Below, in pieces: positions 28,228 through 35,488 of a stretch of DNA of 35,488 nucleotides (positions are counted from its first letter, which is position 1; the number at the start of each line of letters is the position of its first letter). Position numbers and translations under genes: made by a program. Origin of the DNA: a virus. Location of the stretch: IMG/VR virus record IMGVR_UViG_3300010158_000184, positions 1-35,488 of that record; one strand, given 5' to 3'. The notes beneath the pieces were generated by a model. It saw only the letters and a list, made by a program, of their open reading frames with translations. It was not told the DNA's origin and searched no databases.

Positions 28228-29162
28228 TTTTCAAAAAAAAGTTTACTCGTATTCTCTTTACACTTATCGCCATGAAATCTAGCGAACGGACCAGGAGAAA
28301 CTTGTTTCTTACAATGCTGACACCTAATCTTAGTTAATGGCGCTCTACGTCTGATTATATCATTTGGTTGATCATCAAAGACAAAGGCACGTTTATTTTC
28401 AATAATGGTAACATCAGTTGGCTTTTCAATGTCAATTTCTGGCTTCTTGCGTAAACTAAAGCCATGATTAGCAGACATCAAAAGAATAATAGCCAACGGA
28501 TCAAACACAGAAACAATCATTAGGATCAAGGCACGAACAGTCTTATCAAAGTTTGCTTGCCCATCCTTACCATAAAACATTTCTGCAATGTAAAGAAGAG
28601 GACCAAGCTCAGACTTGGTTTTTTGTGCTGATACTTGTAGTGGCAATAGTTGCTCATTGATCTTATCAATATTTGCCAATGATGTTTGAATGTTGTCATT
28701 AAGAACAGCACGTTCTCTCTTTTGACGATTACGAACAACATTATCCTTAACATTCAATTCAGAGACAGTATCCAACTGATTAAGGCTTCGTTGTGAATTA
28801 GCAACGATGCGTTTTTCATTGTCAACCTTAGACTGAAGTTGTTGAACTTGAATCATAGAAGTTTCAGACGTGTTTTGATTTTGCAGATGTGCTTTTGACA
28901 AATAACCAAAGGTTCCCATGCTTGTGATAAGCATCAGGATAACCACAGCAAAGATCAAGTATGTTTTGATCATAATTGGAGAAGTCTTCCAGTTACTATT
29001 AAGCCAACTGACAGACACGACCTTACATGCCTCTAGCATTACCCCAAGGACAACGATTGACCAAAAAGCTCCAGAGAACAAGGTTGTCAAACCGACAACA
29101 GAATAGAATGCAGATACGACAGACAACAAGAGTGCCGCACCTAAAACAACGTAGTTAATCAT
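28224..29162 (-). CDS. Polytopic membrane protein with coiled coil and zinc motif, 312 aa
   Basis: Three N-terminal transmembrane helices (about 3-22, 30-50, 68-88), a central coiled coil (about 95-195), a fourth helix (about 208-232) and a cytoplasmic-type tail with a Cys2-His-Cys motif (CQHC, then RFHGDKC). The layout resembles DUF4407-like phage membrane proteins. The zinc motif is close to that at the C terminus of endonuclease 2. Strong AGGAAAAC upstream site region. Function unknown; a membrane-stress or exclusion role is only a guess. Confidence 0.6.
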   Translation of the reverse strand: MINYVVLGAALLLSVVSAFYSVVGLTTLFSGAFWSIVVLGVMLEACKVVSVSWLNSNWKTSPIMIKTYLIFAVVILMLITSMGTFGYLSKAHLQNQNTSETSMIQVQQLQSKVDNEKRIVANSQRSLNQLDTVSELNVKDNVVRNRQKRERAVLNDNIQTSLANIDKINEQLLPLQVSAQKTKSELGPLLYIAEMFYGKDGQANFDKTVRALILMIVSVFDPLAIILLMSANHGFSLRKKPEIDIEKPTDVTIIENKRAFVFDDQPNDIIRRRAPLTKIRCQHCKKQVSPGPFARFHGDKCKENTSKLFFEN

Positions 29163-29181
29163 TTGTTTTCCTGTAGGTTGG

Positions 29182-29209
29182 TTGGGCGGCGCATTATTAC
29201 ACCGCCCAA
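29182..29209 (-). terminator. GC-rich hairpin after PhoH gene
   Basis: TTGGGCGG/CCGCCCAA 8-bp stem with a 12-nt loop in the 60-nt gap between PhoH and the membrane protein on the minus strand. No U-run, so attenuation or mRNA protection are alternatives. Confidence 0.5.
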
Positions 29210-29222
29210 GTTCACTTAATAA

Positions 29223-30023
29223 TTAATATAACTTTAACTCTTCACATGCAACAATAAAATCTTTAACCAACTTAGAACGAACGATGTCTTTCTGAGTAAA
29301 GATAATCGTTGAGAATTGATCAAGACGATCAATAACTTTAACGAAGTCTTTTAATCCTACACGTTCTTGTTCTTTTGTCAAGTCCGATTGTCTAAAATCA
29401 CCAGAAAAAATAATACGACAATTATCACCAACACGGGTCATAATGGCAGACAGTTCTGCCCAATTCATATTCTGAATTTCATCAACAACAACAATACAAT
29501 CTTTTAAGGTTATACCACGAACGAATGAGGTAGTAATAAATTCAACTTGTCCCTTTGCCTTTAAGAGACCATAAGCATCGCCACGATTAAACAGTTCACC
29601 GCAAATAGAATGATAAGGAAGTTCATATACTTTTTGCTTTTCTGCCACGCTACCAGGAAGGAAGCCTTGATCTCTGCTTTGAACAGCAGACCGAACAACA
29701 ACAATCTTTTTATAATCTTCATCAGAATATAAAACTTCACTCAAACCAAGATAAAATGAGAGGAATGTTTTTCCTGTCCCTGCTGACCCGATAAGCAATA
29801 AATGCTGTCCCGAACAAGACTGATGGAATACATCAGCCTGATTTTCTGTCATAGGTCTAATGTCTTTTAAATCCAACCCCTTAAATTCTGTAGTAGGTTG
29901 TTGGGTTTTAGTTTGTCTAGGTTGTCTTGTAGTTTGCTGTATTTTTTTCTTTCCTGCTTTTCTTTGGCGTCTTGATGGGTAGACTGAAGATTCGTCTAGT
30001 TCGTCCGAGTATGCTAGAACCAT
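29223..30023 (-). CDS. phoH: PhoH-like ATPase, 266 aa
   Basis: Walker A GSAGTGKT at 79-86, IVVVRSAVQSRDQGFLPG with the PhoH-specific GxLPG, VEFITTSFVRGITL, Walker B IVVVDEIQN at about 178-186, and IIFSGDFRQSDL as sensor motif. A basic, Gln/Arg-rich N-terminal extension (about 15-50) is unusual. PhoH-like proteins are common in marine and other large phages; many are RNA-helicase-like NTPases, but the role in infection is not settled. Start follows an AGGAGC site. Confidence 0.9.
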   Translation of the reverse strand: MVLAYSDELDESSVYPSRRQRKAGKKKIQQTTRQPRQTKTQQPTTEFKGLDLKDIRPMTENQADVFHQSCSGQHLLLIGSAGTGKTFLSFYLGLSEVLYSDEDYKKIVVVRSAVQSRDQGFLPGSVAEKQKVYELPYHSICGELFNRGDAYGLLKAKGQVEFITTSFVRGITLKDCIVVVDEIQNMNWAELSAIMTRVGDNCRIIFSGDFRQSDLTKEQERVGLKDFVKVIDRLDQFSTIIFTQKDIVRSKLVKDFIVACEELKLY

Positions 30024-30079
30024 GATAGCTCCTGTGCCTTAAGTTAAAGTTAATTCACAAGTTTCATAATAAATTATTC

Positions 30080-30117
30080 TAAGATGAACAGGTACAGCTA
30101 TTTTTGTGTTCATCTTA
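30080..30117 (-). repeat. 11-bp inverted repeat before PhoH gene
   Basis: TAAGATGAACA and TGTTCATCTTA with a 16-nt spacer in the 103-nt gap between two minus-strand genes. Without a U-run; may be an mRNA processing or attenuation hairpin. Confidence 0.5.
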
Positions 30118-30126
30118 AAAATCTGT

Positions 30127-30447
30127 TTATGGAGTCTTAGTTGTCATTCCATATTTTATCTGATTTTTCTTTACGGCTTCACGAACTTTAGTTGCTCGTA
30201 TTCCTTTGTCGCCATATTTTTCTGATAGTGGTGATGTTGGGTTTGCTCTAGCTATACGCCCAAGCAGATCATTCATGCCAGCATCTGGCTTAACACGATC
30301 TCCATGACCACCAACCAACATCGGTGCGCCATTTACCATTCTTTCAATGTTTGGATTTTCTTCTAGATAGGTATCACAGGCAGAAATGCCCATAAGCTCT
30401 TCCCACTCTTCGCCTGTAGTATGGTTCTTAAACAAATAATAGGGCAT
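30127..30447 (-). CDS. FmdB-like small protein, 106 aa
   Basis: N terminus MPYYLFKNHTTGEEWEELMGIS resembles the first strands of FmdB-type regulatory zinc ribbons, but the CxxC pairs are replaced. The middle (PMLVGGHGDRVKPDAGMNDLLGRIARANPTSPLSEKYGDK) is a pattern I recall from T4-like phages. Function unknown. A CTAAATA late promoter lies upstream. Confidence 0.65.
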   Translation of the reverse strand: MPYYLFKNHTTGEEWEELMGISACDTYLEENPNIERMVNGAPMLVGGHGDRVKPDAGMNDLLGRIARANPTSPLSEKYGDKGIRATKVREAVKKNQIKYGMTTKTP

Positions 30448-30471
30448 CTTGCCTCGCTTCTGTTACTATCA

Positions 30472-30478
30472 TATTTAG
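30472..30478 (-). promoter_or_regulatory. Late promoter for the FmdB-like gene
   Basis: CTAAATA on the minus strand, 25 nt before the start at 30447. Confidence 0.6.
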
Positions 30479-30513
30479 AGTTTAGGGGAGCTACAGAAGT
30501 AACTCCCCATTTA

Positions 30514-30876
30514 CTATGCTTGTCTTGTCAAGAAATTTACACGAACACTCTTCGGATTGAAGAACCTCTTAATAACTTCTACGGCAATATTGATATCATA
30601 TTCTTTACAAGAAAATACATCAATATATCCTTCACCCGTATTGTCACAAAAGTGAGCGATAATGTTACTGGTTTCAATCAATTGAATGACTGTCCATCCT
30701 GCCAAATGATCTGCGTTATGTCCAAAGTGAATAATCTGTGGTTCCCCATAAGGAATCATTTCAATCTCTTCAACTAAAGCTTTGGCAAAATCCCTGAGCG
30801 TATCAGGATTAGTAATTGCCTCTAGATCACATTCAGCACAATCAATTAAGGAGTGCCATCCCCAAAAGTTTCCCAT
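30514..30876 (-). CDS. speD: S-adenosylmethionine decarboxylase (SpeD)-like, 120 aa
   Basis: SpeD pattern from end to end: WGWHSLIDCAECD, LVEEIEMIPYGEPQIIHFG, GWTVIQLIETSNIIAHF, YIDVFSCKEYD and FFNPKSVRVNFL. SpeD is a pyruvoyl enzyme that self-cleaves before a Ser and makes decarboxylated SAM for spermidine synthesis. Here the cleavage region reads ETSNIIAH instead of the bacterial ESHxSxH: the Ser is kept, the following His is Asn. Similar forms occur in cyanophages as I recall. Polyamines may help DNA condensation or alter host physiology. AAGGATAA site upstream. Confidence 0.8.
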   Translation of the reverse strand: MGNFWGWHSLIDCAECDLEAITNPDTLRDFAKALVEEIEMIPYGEPQIIHFGHNADHLAGWTVIQLIETSNIIAHFCDNTGEGYIDVFSCKEYDINIAVEVIKRFFNPKSVRVNFLTRQA

Positions 30877-30891
30877 CTATATCATTATCCT

Positions 30892-31050
30892 TTAATAATC
30901 TTCATCGTCTTCTGATAGTGCATCTATATCAAGTCGCTTTAGTGCGCTTTGAATTCGTTTTTCTTTACGGCGTTGTTGAATTTCAGAACGATCCGTTTGG
31001 TATTCTTCTTCATCATAATCACCATGAGTATGATTTCTTGACTTGCCCAC
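30892..31050 (-). CDS. Small charged hypothetical protein, 52 aa (GTG start)
   Basis: GTG at 31050-31048 follows AGAGGT at good spacing. The protein reads MGKSRNHTHGDYDEEEYQTD at its N terminus, then an Arg/Lys-rich helix (RRKEKRIQSALKRL) and an acidic end (SEDDEDY). Stop TAA at 30894-30892 lies just before the SpeD start. Helical polyampholyte; function unknown. Confidence 0.6.
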   Translation of the reverse strand: MGKSRNHTHGDYDEEEYQTDRSEIQQRRKEKRIQSALKRLDIDALSEDDEDY

Positions 31051-31074
31051 TTGTGTTACCTCTTAAAGATATTT

Positions 31075-31635
31075 TTAAATGCGAACTTTTGGCTTTGGAC
31101 CTGGCTTGCGGCGTTCTGGTGGTCCGACCACTCCCTTAGCTTCAGAAACGAACTGAGTTTCGTTACTTGTCGGCTCAACGAATGGCTTAACTTCTTCCCG
31201 AAATGGAACGTTAGGCAACAAGCCTGGAAACGCCCTTCGTACCAATGCTTCAGTAAGATTGGGATAAGGCATCTTCTTATCTTTCATACCAATAAGAAGT
31301 TCTGCATCATCTGGATCGACAGTTTCTAGGATTTGAAGAAATATCTGTTCCTTCTTATATCTTGGAATGTTAGCGACACCATTTTTTTCAAAGATGTACA
31401 ACTTCTTCATTTCACGATATAAGCGTCCTTGTGCGTCTGTGCTCTTCGGCAATCCACGATAAGGAGGCGATCCTGGAGGAAGATCAAATTGAATAGTAGG
31501 ATCGTAGAAACACTTTAACATCATAATCATGCTCTTATTTTGTTCATGACTAGTTAAAATTTGTTGACGATATAGATCATTTGGCTCGTCTGAAACTGCT
31601 TTAAAAATCTCAGCGAGACCTGGTAATTTTGCCAC
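31075..31635 (-). CDS. DUF6433-like conserved phage protein, 186 aa (GTG start)
   Basis: GTG start after AAGGATAAG. The pattern LPGLAEIFKAV, MMLKCFYDPTIQFDLPPGSPPY, GRLYREMKKLYIF, FLQILETVDPDDAELLIGMKDKKMP and LTEALVRRAFPGLLP is one I recall from T4-like phages under DUF6433. A Pro/Lys-rich basic tail (PERRKPGPKPKVRI) may bind nucleic acid. It lies directly after RNase H, so a replication link is possible but unproven. Confidence 0.65.
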   Translation of the reverse strand: MAKLPGLAEIFKAVSDEPNDLYRQQILTSHEQNKSMIMMLKCFYDPTIQFDLPPGSPPYRGLPKSTDAQGRLYREMKKLYIFEKNGVANIPRYKKEQIFLQILETVDPDDAELLIGMKDKKMPYPNLTEALVRRAFPGLLPNVPFREEVKPFVEPTSNETQFVSEAKGVVGPPERRKPGPKPKVRI

Positions 31636-31646
31636 TTTGCTTATCC

Positions 31647-32492
31647 TTAAAAATCGTTAATGTCTGTTAATAGGTTTTTTAGTTTGTATTTAATAAAATA
31701 ATTGAAAAGCTTGCTTCTGCCTTTGTCGGCTTGTTCATTATATGCTTTTACAACATCTACTTCAATACTTTCTGGGATATAATCGAAATCGACCAGAGTT
31801 TGATTGCGCTTGAAATTCCTCATCATGTATTCATCACAAAACGATTCAGGTTCTTGAGCAAGCCACTCGACTAACTTCTTACTACTTATGCTTTTCTGAC
31901 GGACACCTAAAACAAAGGTATTATCTTCAGAAAGAAAGTTTGGTACTCCGTCTCCAGAATCACCTCGAATGATATGTTCCTTCAAGAATAATTTTGGATT
32001 ATCACAAACAATAAACTTCTTCCTAGTAGGATCATATTGCTTGATCCTAGCATACTGCTGTAGCTGAGAGAAGTCCTTATCACCCGATAAGATCAAAACA
32101 CCTTCAGCATGATATTCCTTAACAAGGGTAGCAATAACATCATCTGCTTCTGCGCCCTCAATTTGAATAACACGATAGGGGAAAAATTCCTGAAGTTCAT
32201 CACGAATACGCCCAAGTGTTTCGAAAATCATAGTCCAATTTAGTTCAGACTCTTCCCTATTCTTTCGACGATTTGCCTTATAATAAGGAAAGATTTCTCG
32301 ACGCCAAGAATTTCTGGAATCACAGGCAACAATAAGTTCTCCATATTCATGTGAGAATTGCTTCTTGTTTGCTCTGATAGAGTTTAGCACCATATGACGA
32401 AGAAGATTTTCGTCTATTTCTGCATTATGGTGGTTGCCGATCTGCGCCATAAGGTTTGAGATCATAACCTGACTTAGGTCCAATATAATCAT
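31647..32492 (-). CDS. rnh: RNase H / 5'-3' exonuclease, FEN-type, 281 aa
   Basis: FEN-family acidic residues are visible in order: LDLSQVM near the N terminus, VACDSRNSWRREIFPYYKANR, GAEADDVIATL, LSGDKDFSQL and GDSGDGVPNFL (H3TH-like helix-hairpin motif follows, LGVRQKSISSKKLVEWL). T4 RNase H (305 residues) removes lagging-strand RNA primers together with gp32. A consensus sigma70 promoter precedes it on this strand, so it is likely expressed early. Confidence 0.88.
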   Translation of the reverse strand: MIILDLSQVMISNLMAQIGNHHNAEIDENLLRHMVLNSIRANKKQFSHEYGELIVACDSRNSWRREIFPYYKANRRKNREESELNWTMIFETLGRIRDELQEFFPYRVIQIEGAEADDVIATLVKEYHAEGVLILSGDKDFSQLQQYARIKQYDPTRKKFIVCDNPKLFLKEHIIRGDSGDGVPNFLSEDNTFVLGVRQKSISSKKLVEWLAQEPESFCDEYMMRNFKRNQTLVDFDYIPESIEVDVVKAYNEQADKGRSKLFNYFIKYKLKNLLTDINDF

Positions 32493-32515
32493 TTTTTCTC
32501 ACTTTCAATCTCATC

Positions 32516-32543
32516 ATTATATAGAAACAATAAGAAATGTCAA
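32516..32543 (-). promoter_or_regulatory. Consensus sigma70 promoter for RNase H operon
   Basis: On the minus strand TTGACA (32543-32538), 16 nt, TATAAT (32521-32516): both boxes match the consensus perfectly. It lies in the 54-nt gap after the upstream gene. Confidence 0.8.
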
Positions 32544-32546
32544 CCC

Positions 32547-32936
32547 CTAATCTTCATCTTCATCTTCATTGAGTGCAGAAATAGAAGAAGGATCAAACGT
32601 AAACTCACTTTTTCCAGCTTCCATTTCGTCAAGATCAATAGCGGCATCAACTAATTTTTGAACAAAATGATCAATCTTTTGTGTTCGATATAGCATTGAA
32701 GTGATGGCTTCCGCGACCATGATTGAATCGCGGATACCCTCATCATCTTCTAGAACTGCATAACCTGCCATTTGACACTTAGCCAATAGCACACCCATAA
32801 GATCATCGACAATCATTTCACAATAATATGCCTTGGCATTTTCTGCCTTTTCTACGGCTTCTTCTATACTAGAAACCTGTGCTGCATCAATGTTATCTCG
32901 TGTTGGAAATCTGATAACATTTGTTGGTTCTGTCAT
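32547..32936 (-). CDS. Acidic hypothetical protein, 129 aa
   Basis: The N terminus (TEPTNVIRFPTRDN) contains a VIRFP-type short motif, followed by helices (SSIEEAVEKAENAKAYYCEMIVDDLMGVL; SIMVAEAITSMLYR) and a very acidic tail (NEDEDED). The start overlaps the previous stop by 4 nt (ATGA). The acidic C terminus resembles protein-interaction tails of replication proteins, but no function is recognised. Confidence 0.6.
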   Translation of the reverse strand: MTEPTNVIRFPTRDNIDAAQVSSIEEAVEKAENAKAYYCEMIVDDLMGVLLAKCQMAGYAVLEDDEGIRDSIMVAEAITSMLYRTQKIDHFVQKLVDAAIDLDEMEAGKSEFTFDPSSISALNEDEDED

Positions 32937-34054
32937 TTTTCTACTCGCAATAGGATTACGTCTGATGTGATACGACCAGACAATTGAACTTCAGCAGCCT
33001 TCGACATATTTAGGTCTTTCACTATCTTCTTTAGTTGAGGCTTTGTAGCCTTTAGAATAGACGGACAAAGTTCTTCTGGTTTCCTGTAACGCTTTCGTAT
33101 AGACAACGTTTCGTCATAGCCAAGAATGGTTGTACCCTTTACGCTTAGACCACCTTCACTGATATAAGCAGTGAATAGATTATACTTAGGATTAAAGGTC
33201 CATAGTTGCTTTGCTCCAACGATTTGTGCTGGATCAATAGAAGCAATCTTATATTCTGCATTTTCTTTAGCGTAACTTAGCTTTGAAACTACTTGAACGG
33301 AAGACTTGGCTTTTGGCTTACGGGGAGTACGGGTTGCCTTGATGACATAAGACATAGATTCTGCTGCCTTGATGATCTTGGTCAGAAACTCGATAAACCT
33401 TGTTTGTTGCGCTCGATTAATATGAGCATAACCTTCCTTTTCTTTCTTGGCATAAACCAACTCATCAATGACTGGCTTATAATAAGAAATGATCTTATTG
33501 GTTTGTGCAGCCTTAAGATCATGAGTCTTCATAAAGGAAAAAGGATCAAACTCACTATTATAATCATTGGTTGTAAAAGTATCAACCTCTGCTTCTAGTT
33601 CAGCGATAGCATTGTCTGTTTTTTCACGGATACGATCCTGAACAGAAACCACAGACTTAGTTGTAGTTGCTTCTGGAACCTTTACTCGTGCAGCCAAACT
33701 AGAAATTAGTTTTTCGTGAATACGATCAAGACTTCTTTGTTCAATTTCCGTACCATTATTAACAATACGACACATTGACATCGTAGTCATACCAATCTTC
33801 TTAAAATCAACACGACGAATATCATTCACCTGTTGCTTCGTGTAGATCGGATTTGCCTTCATATAAACCATGACCCAATCGATACCATCATTCAATTCGT
33901 ACATATAATTGTACCAATTAAGGGCAAAGATCATTTCGCTTTGGCTGTAACCGTGCTTTACAATAGGTTCTGGACCCATGTACTTATCGCTAGCCAATTT
34001 GGATGCAAGCGATCCCATACGGATTGGCTTTTTATTTTTTGTACTCTTAATCAT
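32933..34054 (-). CDS. Conserved hypothetical protein, 373 aa
   Basis: Basic N terminus (STKNKKPIRMGSLASKL), then helical domain with YSQSEMIFALNWYNYM, a long middle helix region (RIREKTDNAIAELEAEVDTF), a basic linker (RTPRKPKAKSS) and a C-terminal beta-rich part with AKQLWTFNPKYNLFTAYIS, GLSVKGTTILGYDE and SIRKRYRKPEE. I recall similar-sized unknown proteins near rnh in T4-like cyanophages. Nucleic-acid binding is plausible from the basic linker; no catalytic motif seen. Confidence 0.65.
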   Translation of the reverse strand: MIKSTKNKKPIRMGSLASKLASDKYMGPEPIVKHGYSQSEMIFALNWYNYMYELNDGIDWVMVYMKANPIYTKQQVNDIRRVDFKKIGMTTMSMCRIVNNGTEIEQRSLDRIHEKLISSLAARVKVPEATTTKSVVSVQDRIREKTDNAIAELEAEVDTFTTNDYNSEFDPFSFMKTHDLKAAQTNKIISYYKPVIDELVYAKKEKEGYAHINRAQQTRFIEFLTKIIKAAESMSYVIKATRTPRKPKAKSSVQVVSKLSYAKENAEYKIASIDPAQIVGAKQLWTFNPKYNLFTAYISEGGLSVKGTTILGYDETLSIRKRYRKPEELCPSILKATKPQLKKIVKDLNMSKAAEVQLSGRITSDVILLRVEK

Positions 34055-34063
34055 GATAAACCC

Positions 34064-34225
34064 TTATTGAGTTAAAACGGTGTTAGCCCAATCCATCCAA
34101 TCAAGTTGTTCTGGATTTAAATTTTCTCCAGATCGCTTTCGACTTAGAAGATCACAGTATGTTTCTTCTACCTTATCGTTGCCGTCCCTCACAGGATCAG
34201 GAAACTTAAAAATTACAAACTCCAT
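34064..34225 (-). CDS. Small hypothetical protein, 53 aa
   Basis: ATG at 34225 follows a near-perfect AGGAGG site at 7 nt. It starts MEFVIFKFPDPVRDGNDKVE and ends WMDWANTVLTQ at TAA 34066-34064, 9 nt before the next start. The strong site and own promoter support it. Function unknown. Confidence 0.65.
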   Translation of the reverse strand: MEFVIFKFPDPVRDGNDKVEETYCDLLSRKRSGENLNPEQLDWMDWANTVLTQ

Positions 34226-34249
34226 TTAGACCTCCTCATTCTATCCCTT

Positions 34250-34279
34250 AGTATATAGGAAGAAAAGGAGAAAGTCAAT
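34250..34279 (-). promoter_or_regulatory. Sigma70-like promoter
   Basis: On the minus strand TTGACT (34278-34273), 17 nt, TATACT (34255-34250), upstream of the 53-aa gene and the genes that follow. Confidence 0.7.
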
Positions 34280-34301
34280 AGGTAAAATGCAGTTTAGCAA
34301 A

Positions 34302-34724
34302 TTATAATGTTAGGGTCTTAGTTTTTCTGACCCTTACCATGATCCAAGAATTGTACCACTTGTCGCTTAATAGAACATCGTGGTCAAACTGCATCTTTGC
34401 TTCATAGTATGATAGTTCTGTTTTAGAGAAACACAGCCTAACGATTTCTCGTGTAAAGTTTTCTTTACCTAACTTAACAACATCTGCCGTTAGTTCATCA
34501 CTCGAACCATAATAATCTAGCCAATCAGAATCAATCTGTGACTTTATTTTCTTTTTCTTTTTGATGCCATTTTTTTGGGTTATGACTTTGTATTTTGTCT
34601 TACTAAACTTAGACAGCTTTTTTCCAATATATTTTCTATCGGTTAGGTTGTTTGTTATAATATAGACAAACCCTACAGTTGTTTCGGGCAACTGTAGGGT
34701 TTCTTCACCGTTGTATAACCACAT
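34302..34724 (-). CDS. SegE-like GIY-YIG protein, 140 aa
   Basis: N-terminal GFVYIITNNLTDRKYIGKKL gives GIY (VYI) and YIG (KYIGKK) strands; a Lys-rich insert (KNGIKKKKKIK) and DWLDYYGSSDELTADVVKLG, then REIVRLCFSKTELSYYEAKMQ with a helix Glu follow. This is the SegE-type GIY-YIG family of T4-like phages, shorter and without NUMOD repeats. It may be a stable resident endonuclease rather than a recent invader. GGAGGT site upstream of the ATG. Confidence 0.75.
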   Translation of the reverse strand: MWLYNGEETLQLPETTVGFVYIITNNLTDRKYIGKKLSKFSKTKYKVITQKNGIKKKKKIKSQIDSDWLDYYGSSDELTADVVKLGKENFTREIVRLCFSKTELSYYEAKMQFDHDVLLSDKWYNSWIMVRVRKTKTLTL

Positions 34725-34748
34725 GCAGTACCTCCATAAAAGAAGTAC

Positions 34749-34919
34749 TTAGTCTTCCCAATCTTCTCCTGAAAGGAAGTCTTCAGAGTTCATTTCTGTG
34801 TTTTCTAGAATGGAACCGCAGAAGCAACAATACTCAATTGGAGCATTTGCTTCTGAGTTTGCGGGAACAATTTCAAATTCTGCATCACACATATTACAAG
34901 TAACTTCTGTAGAGTGCAT
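34749..34919 (-). CDS. Zinc-ribbon protein, 56 aa
   Basis: ATG at 34919 after AAGGATAAC; stop TAA 34751-34749. Two Cys pairs (CNMC at 8-11 and CFCG starting at 32) form a zinc ribbon, followed by an acidic tail (NSEDFLSGEDWED). Such small ribbons are common in phages and of unknown role. It sits between NrdB and the SegE-like gene. Confidence 0.65.
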   Translation of the reverse strand: MHSTEVTCNMCDAEFEIVPANSEANAPIEYCCFCGSILENTEMNSEDFLSGEDWED

Positions 34920-34948
34920 TTGTTATCCTTTTAACTTTTTTAATTCGG

Positions 34949-35488
34949 TTATAAACTCATATCACTAAAGGTTGTAGTGTCTACGTCTTTCTTCAGTCCC
35001 CCAATAATATATTGGGAAATTTCAACTTCTTGTGGCGCTGTTTGAACTTCACTGCCACCGATCCACTTCTGTGTCCAAGGGAGGGGATTTGACTTTACAC
35101 CTTTAACAGATGGAGTCAAACCAATAGCAAGCATTCTCTTGTTCGCAATCCAATCAACGTAATCGCATAGAAGCTCTTCGTTAAGACCAATCATAGAACC
35201 ACCTTGGAACAAGTATTTAGCCCAATCCTTTTCTTGTTGAATGACCATATTGAACATTTGTCCAACTTCTTCAGCACATTCTTCTTTGATTTTTACAAAA
35301 TCAGGATCATCCTTTGGAAGCAACTTAAGCATCTGTTGGGTAGAAGCTAGGTGGACATTCTCATCACGAGCAATGAACTTGATGATCTTGGCGTTGCCTT
35401 CCATTTGCTTTAGTTCAGCAAAAGCCCAAGAACACGCGAAGGAGACATAGAAACGAATACCTTCTAGAGCATTAACAGCATTGAGGCA
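34949..35488 (-). CDS. nrdB: Ribonucleotide reductase beta subunit NrdB, 5' end outside window
   Basis: The frame stays open to the right edge, so the N-terminal part is missing; about 179 residues are visible. NALEGIRFYVSFACSWAFAE, then the iron-binding RDENVHLASTQQ segment (E and H ligands) and CAEEVGQMFNMVIQQEKDWAKYLF fit class Ia R2. The C-terminal tail ends FSDMSL, the peptide that docks on NrdA. It holds the diiron-tyrosyl cofactor that drives deoxyribonucleotide synthesis for phage replication. Confidence 0.92.
   Translation of the reverse strand, partial: CLNAVNALEGIRFYVSFACSWAFAELKQMEGNAKIIKFIARDENVHLASTQQMLKLLPKDDPDFVKIKEECAEEVGQMFNMVIQQEKDWAKYLFQGGSMIGLNEELLCDYVDWIANKRMLAIGLTPSVKGVKSNPLPWTQKWIGGSEVQTAPQEVEISQYIIGGLKKDVDTTTFSDMSL

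Noticed and set aside
30080-30117. Rho-independent terminator
   Set aside because: The 11-bp stem has a 16-nt loop and no U-run on either strand, so it was listed only as an inverted repeat.

Overview
The window looks like a segment of a T4-like contractile-tailed phage (myovirus) whose host is probably an alphaproteobacterium. The T4 core genes are recognisable by protein motif: late coactivator gp33, helicase loader gp59, ssDNA-binding gp32, RNase H, NrdB, PhoH, head completion gp4, tail/baseplate gp48, gp53, gp54-like, gp27-like, gp5, PAAR tip (gp5.4), gp26 and gp51. The alphaproteobacterial host is inferred from a circularly permuted two-piece tmRNA gene of the alphaproteobacterial type. 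DNA is AT-rich and genes are tightly packed, often with ATGA or TAATG overlaps. Two promoter classes are visible: sigma70-like (TTGACA/T, 16-17 nt, TATAAT-like) and T4-type late promoters (TATAAATA or CTAAATA).

Layout. 1-4105 (+): early/accessory genes: the 3' end of a Rap1a/Tai-like protein, small unknowns, an AAA ATPase, a stand-alone 3'-phosphatase of PseT type, tRNA-Leu, an Api92-like protein, tRNA-Arg. 4106-7640: an RNA-rich stretch with the tmRNA, a second structured RNA near 5081-5248, two minus-strand GIY-YIG endonucleases sharing a structured leader, small membrane proteins and a SleB-type wall hydrolase. 7685-8493: gp33 and gp59. 8507-15223: an accessory island lying between gp59 and gp32 (two methyltransferases, two virion-like proteins, a secreted outer-membrane barrel, tRNA-Asn, a third GIY-YIG enzyme, a HicA-like toxin with a capsid-targeting leader, tRNA-CAT, a GH19 endolysin). 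15332-16279: gp32, then a terminator. 16313-21872 (-): tape measure, holin-like protein, gp51 fused by an apparent -1 frameshift to gp26, gp54-like, gp2-like and gp4. 21919-28227 (+): gp48, gp53, hub, gp5 in two pieces, PAAR. 28224-35488 (-): membrane protein, PhoH, FmdB-like, SAM decarboxylase, DUF6433-like, RNase H, unknowns, SegE-like GIY-YIG and partial NrdB.

How it fits together. The two structural operons diverge from overlapping late promoters at 21881-21909 and build the baseplate, tail-tube start and tape measure. The minus-strand right end and gp33/gp59/gp32 serve replication, nucleotide supply and late transcription. The most unusual items are the phage-borne permuted tmRNA, the gp26/gp51 slippery site, the HicA domain behind an internal-protein-style leader, and the covarying leader RNA of two homing endonucleases. 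Names rest on motif recognition by eye; no database search was possible.
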